A program made the position numbers and the translations under genes. A DNA stretch of 15,079 nucleotides from Falsiroseomonas sp035644895. Its GTDB lineage: Bacteria > Pseudomonadota > Alphaproteobacteria > Acetobacterales > Acetobacteraceae. The stretch lies in the NCBI GenBank assembly GCA_035644895.1, contig DASQNQ010000071.1, positions 1 through 15,079 on the forward strand, written 5' to 3'. Below are positions 12,988 through 15,079 of this stretch, piece after piece. Positions within the stretch are counted from its first letter, which is position 1; each line of letters begins with the position of its first letter. The notes below the pieces were generated by a model. The model ran no database searches. It was not told the DNA's origin and saw only the letters and a program-made list of their open reading frames with translations.

Positions 12988-15079
12988 ATGCTCGTGACCC
13001 TGTCGGGCGTGGTCCCCGGCGAGATCCTCGAGAATGCGCGCCCGGATGACTGGACCGCCGAGCTGACGCCCTCCGCCCCGGTGCTCGGCGTGATGACGAC
13101 AGGGGCCGACGCCGCGTTCTTCGAGGCGCGGCACGACCCCGCCACGAACCGCGTCACGGTGACAATGGCGTCGAGCCTCGACGCGGAGCAGTTCGGCACG
13201 GGGCGCGTCCTGCAGCTCGGCCTCGCCCTGCGGCTTGCCTCCGGCTGGCAGGCGGTGGCGACGACCTGGCCCGTCGTGCTGGTCGGACTTGACGACACCG
13301 CGCCGCAGAACCTGCGCTTCGTCTCGGGCGGCGTGGTCCGCGCCGGAGAGGTCGCGGCCGAGATCGGGCGGATCGCCGCGGACGACCCGGACAGCCCGCA
13401 GGAGGTCCTCACCTTCCAGCCCGTCTGGCCGGACGAGGCCTGGTTCGAGGTGGTGGGCGGCGTGCTGCGCCTGCGCCAGGGGGTGGTGCTGGACGGCCCC
13501 GTCGGCGCCACGCGGGAGGTGCTGATCGAGGTCTCGGACGGGCGGAACACGGCCGCCTTCTTCCTCTCCTTCCAGATCGCGGCCGCCGGCACGGGCGGCG
13601 GGCGCTTCCCGCTCGACGGCACGCTCGGCGCGGACACGCTGCAGGGGGGCATCGCCGCGGACGCGATCTACGGCCACGCCGGGGCGGACCGGCTGCTCGG
13701 GGCGGAGGGCGACGACCTGCTCGACGGCGGCACGGGCGCGGACACGCTGCTCGGCGGGGCCGGCAACGACCTCCTCCTCGGGCAGGAGGACGCCGACACC
13801 CTGCTCGGCGACGATGGCGCGGACACGCTGCGCGGCGGCAGCGGCGCCGATGTCGCCGATGGCGGTGCGGGCGACGACCTGGTCGAGGGCGAGATCGGGG
13901 CGGACACGCTGCAGGGCGGCCCCGGGGCGGACACGCTCTCCGGCGGGGCGGATGCGGACACGCTGCTCGGCGGCGCCGGCGCCGACCTGCTGCTCGGGGG
14001 CGATGCCGGCGACCGGCTCGAGGGCGGGCCGGATCCCGACACGCTCCGCGGCGAGGCGGGCGCCGACACGCTGCTTGGCGGGGATGGCCCGGACCGGCTG
14101 GATGGCGGCGACGCCGCCGACCGCGCATTCGGCGAGGCGGGCGGCGACACGCTGCTCGGCGCAGCCGGCGCCGACACGCTGGAGGGCGGGGGCGGCGCGG
14201 ATGACCTGCAGGGCGGCCTGGACGCGGACCTCCTCCTCGGCGGCGCCGAGGGCGACACGCTCCAGGGCGGCGAGGGAGACGACACGCTGGAGGGCGGCGA
14301 CGGCGCGGACACGCTGCTCGGCGGCACCGGCAATGACGTGCTGCGCGGCGGCGAGGGAGACGACACGCTGCGCGGCGGCGACGGGGCGGACACGCTGGAG
14401 GGCGGCGCGGGCCTCGACCTGCTCGACGGCGGGTCCGGGAACGACCTCTACCACGTCGATGGAGAGGACCCGCTGCCCGTCGAGGCGCCGGATGGCGGCG
14501 TCGACGAGGTGATCCTCGGCCGCAGCGCCCTCCTTCCCGGTGGCATAGAGGTCGCGCGGCTGCGCGAGGGGGCCGGCGCGCTCTCGATCCTTGGTTCGGC
14601 GATGGCCGAGTTCCTCGTCGGCAACTCGGCCGCGAACCTCCTCCAAGGCGGCGGCAGCGCCGATACGCTGGACGGCGCGGACGGCGCCGACACGCTCGAT
14701 GGCGGCGAGGGCGCGGACAGCGTGGCGGGTGGCCTCGGACGGGATCGGCTGGTCGGCGGGGCCGGCGCGGACACGCTTCTGGGCGGCGACGGCGACGACA
14801 CGGCCGATGGCGGCACGGATCCCGACCGCCTGGATGGCGCCGAGGGTGCGGACAGCCTTCTCGGCGCGACCGGCGCGGACACCCTGCTCGGCGGCGGCGG
14901 CGCGGACACGTTGCTGGGCGGCGAGGGCGACGACAGCGCGGATGGCGGGGCCGATGCCGACCGGCTGGAGGGTGAGGCCGGCTTGGACATGCTCTCGGGC
15001 GGCACCGGCGCGGACACGCTGGTGGGCGGGGATGGCGACGACAGGCTCACCGGGGGCGACGATCCGGACCGGCTGGAGG
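12988..15079 (+). CDS. Large RTX-type calcium-binding repeat protein, partial (C-terminus outside window)
   Basis: At least 697 residues of a probable type I-secreted or surface RTX protein, cut by the right edge. There is no N-terminal signal peptide, as expected if a C-terminal secretion signal exists beyond the window. Residues 1 to about 205 are beta-rich and cadherin-like: the second half shows VAAEIGRIAADDPD, WFEVVGGVLRLRQGVVLDG and VLIEVSDG, the usual cadherin-type strand order. Residues 213-491 are 31 contiguous nonapeptides related to GGxGxDxLx. A non-repeat linker follows (about 492-546, with LYHVDGED, GIEVARLREGAGALSILGS and FLVGNSAANLL), recognisable as the spacer module common in alphaproteobacterial RTX proteins. 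A second repeat block runs to the edge. The ATG at 12988 has no clear ribosome binding site, so the start is less certain than the frame. Adhesin, enzyme carrier or S-layer-like roles cannot be separated. Confidence 0.88.
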   Translation, partial: MLVTLSGVVPGEILENARPDDWTAELTPSAPVLGVMTTGADAAFFEARHDPATNRVTVTMASSLDAEQFGTGRVLQLGLALRLASGWQAVATTWPVVLVGLDDTAPQNLRFVSGGVVRAGEVAAEIGRIAADDPDSPQEVLTFQPVWPDEAWFEVVGGVLRLRQGVVLDGPVGATREVLIEVSDGRNTAAFFLSFQIAAAGTGGGRFPLDGTLGADTLQGGIAADAIYGHAGADRLLGAEGDDLLDGGTGADTLLGGAGNDLLLGQEDADTLLGDDGADTLRGGSGADVADGGAGDDLVEGEIGADTLQGGPGADTLSGGADADTLLGGAGADLLLGGDAGDRLEGGPDPDTLRGEAGADTLLGGDGPDRLDGGDAADRAFGEAGGDTLLGAAGADTLEGGGGADDLQGGLDADLLLGGAEGDTLQGGEGDDTLEGGDGADTLLGGTGNDVLRGGEGDDTLRGGDGADTLEGGAGLDLLDGGSGNDLYHVDGEDPLPVEAPDGGVDEVILGRSALLPGGIEVARLREGAGALSILGSAMAEFLVGNSAANLLQGGGSADTLDGADGADTLDGGEGADSVAGGLGRDRLVGGAGADTLLGGDGDDTADGGTDPDRLDGAEGADSLLGATGADTLLGGGGADTLLGGEGDDSADGGADADRLEGEAGLDMLSGGTGADTLVGGDGDDRLTGGDDPDRLE
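13624..14460 (+). repeat. RTX repeat block 1: 31 tandem 27-bp units without a gap
   Basis: Thirty-one consecutive nine-codon units (837 bp) with no insertion or deletion. In the phase xGxDxLxGG the Asp at position 4 is present in all 31 units, and Gly at position 2 in 23; the exceptions have Asp, Ala or Glu there. The DNA is also strongly conserved: cores such as GCGGACACGCTG recur many times. The last unit (SGNDLYHVD) runs into the linker. Confidence 0.93.
14626..15079 (+). repeat. RTX repeat block 2: one degenerate plus 15 full 27-bp units, continuing past the window
   Basis: The block opens with a degenerate unit (SAANLLQGG, Asn in place of the key Asp), then 15 complete nonapeptides and a partial one at the edge. 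The register is exact at 27 bp throughout. Units such as TDPDRLDGA, ADADRLEGE and DDPDRLE replace the second glycine, as in block 1. Confidence 0.92.

Noticed and set aside
12907..14646. Long open frame (579 codons) on the minus strand opposite the RTX gene, with repeats such as AALQRVVSLAAL
   Set aside because: The 27-bp units are stop-free in several frames, so the repetitive antisense protein is a by-product. The sense frame has the recognisable RTX and cadherin-like sequence.
13624..15079. Regularly spaced direct repeats suggesting a CRISPR array
   Set aside because: Units abut with no spacers, follow an exact nine-codon period and encode RTX nonapeptides.

Overview
The window is very GC-rich, tightly packed DNA with strongly G/C-biased third codon positions. 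Together with an FNR/FixK-controlled cbb3 oxidase operon, a form II CoxL-like protein and a TIGR03862-type flavoprotein, this suggests an alphaproteobacterium, probably Rhodospirillales/Acetobacteraceae (Roseomonas-like). That placement is inferred from style and gene content and was not tested.

Positions 1-4538 hold the microaerobic respiration block. The minus strand carries ccoN-ccoO-ccoQ-ccoP-ccoG, encoding the cbb3 cytochrome c oxidase and the start of its assembly factor; ccoG runs off the left edge. A perfect FNR/FixK palindrome lies in the 171-bp divergent promoter shared with a plus-strand DUF2189 membrane protein (4539-5318). Facing that gene is a minus-strand TauE/SafE-like (DsbD_2/UreH-like) membrane protein (5354-6100). 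It has its own near-perfect FNR box, placed so that the transcript would be almost leaderless. Upstream of it on the same strand are an unrecognised 116-aa protein (6168-6518) and a two-CBS-domain protein (6650-7075). The simplest reading is a low-oxygen cluster: terminal oxidase, its assembly, and associated membrane or sensor proteins.

Positions 7204-12910 hold ordinary metabolic genes: an M19 dipeptidase (+), a lone xanthine-dehydrogenase-family molybdopterin subunit of form II CoxL type (-), an extended SDR NAD-dependent epimerase/dehydratase (-), and a TIGR03862/BaiN-like flavoprotein (+). The dipeptidase and molybdopterin genes converge and overlap at their stop codons.

From 12988 to the right edge is the 5' part of a large RTX-type protein. 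Cadherin-like N-terminal sequence is followed by 31 uninterrupted nonapeptide repeats, a non-repeat linker, and a second block that continues past the window. The near-identical 27-bp DNA units open long frames on the other strands; these are artefacts.

No tRNA, rRNA, insertion sequence or CRISPR array was seen. No stretch over 300 bases lacks a gene. I found no clear case for an undescribed system. The best leads are the two FNR boxes with the unknown gene between them and the CBS protein, and the architecture of the RTX array.
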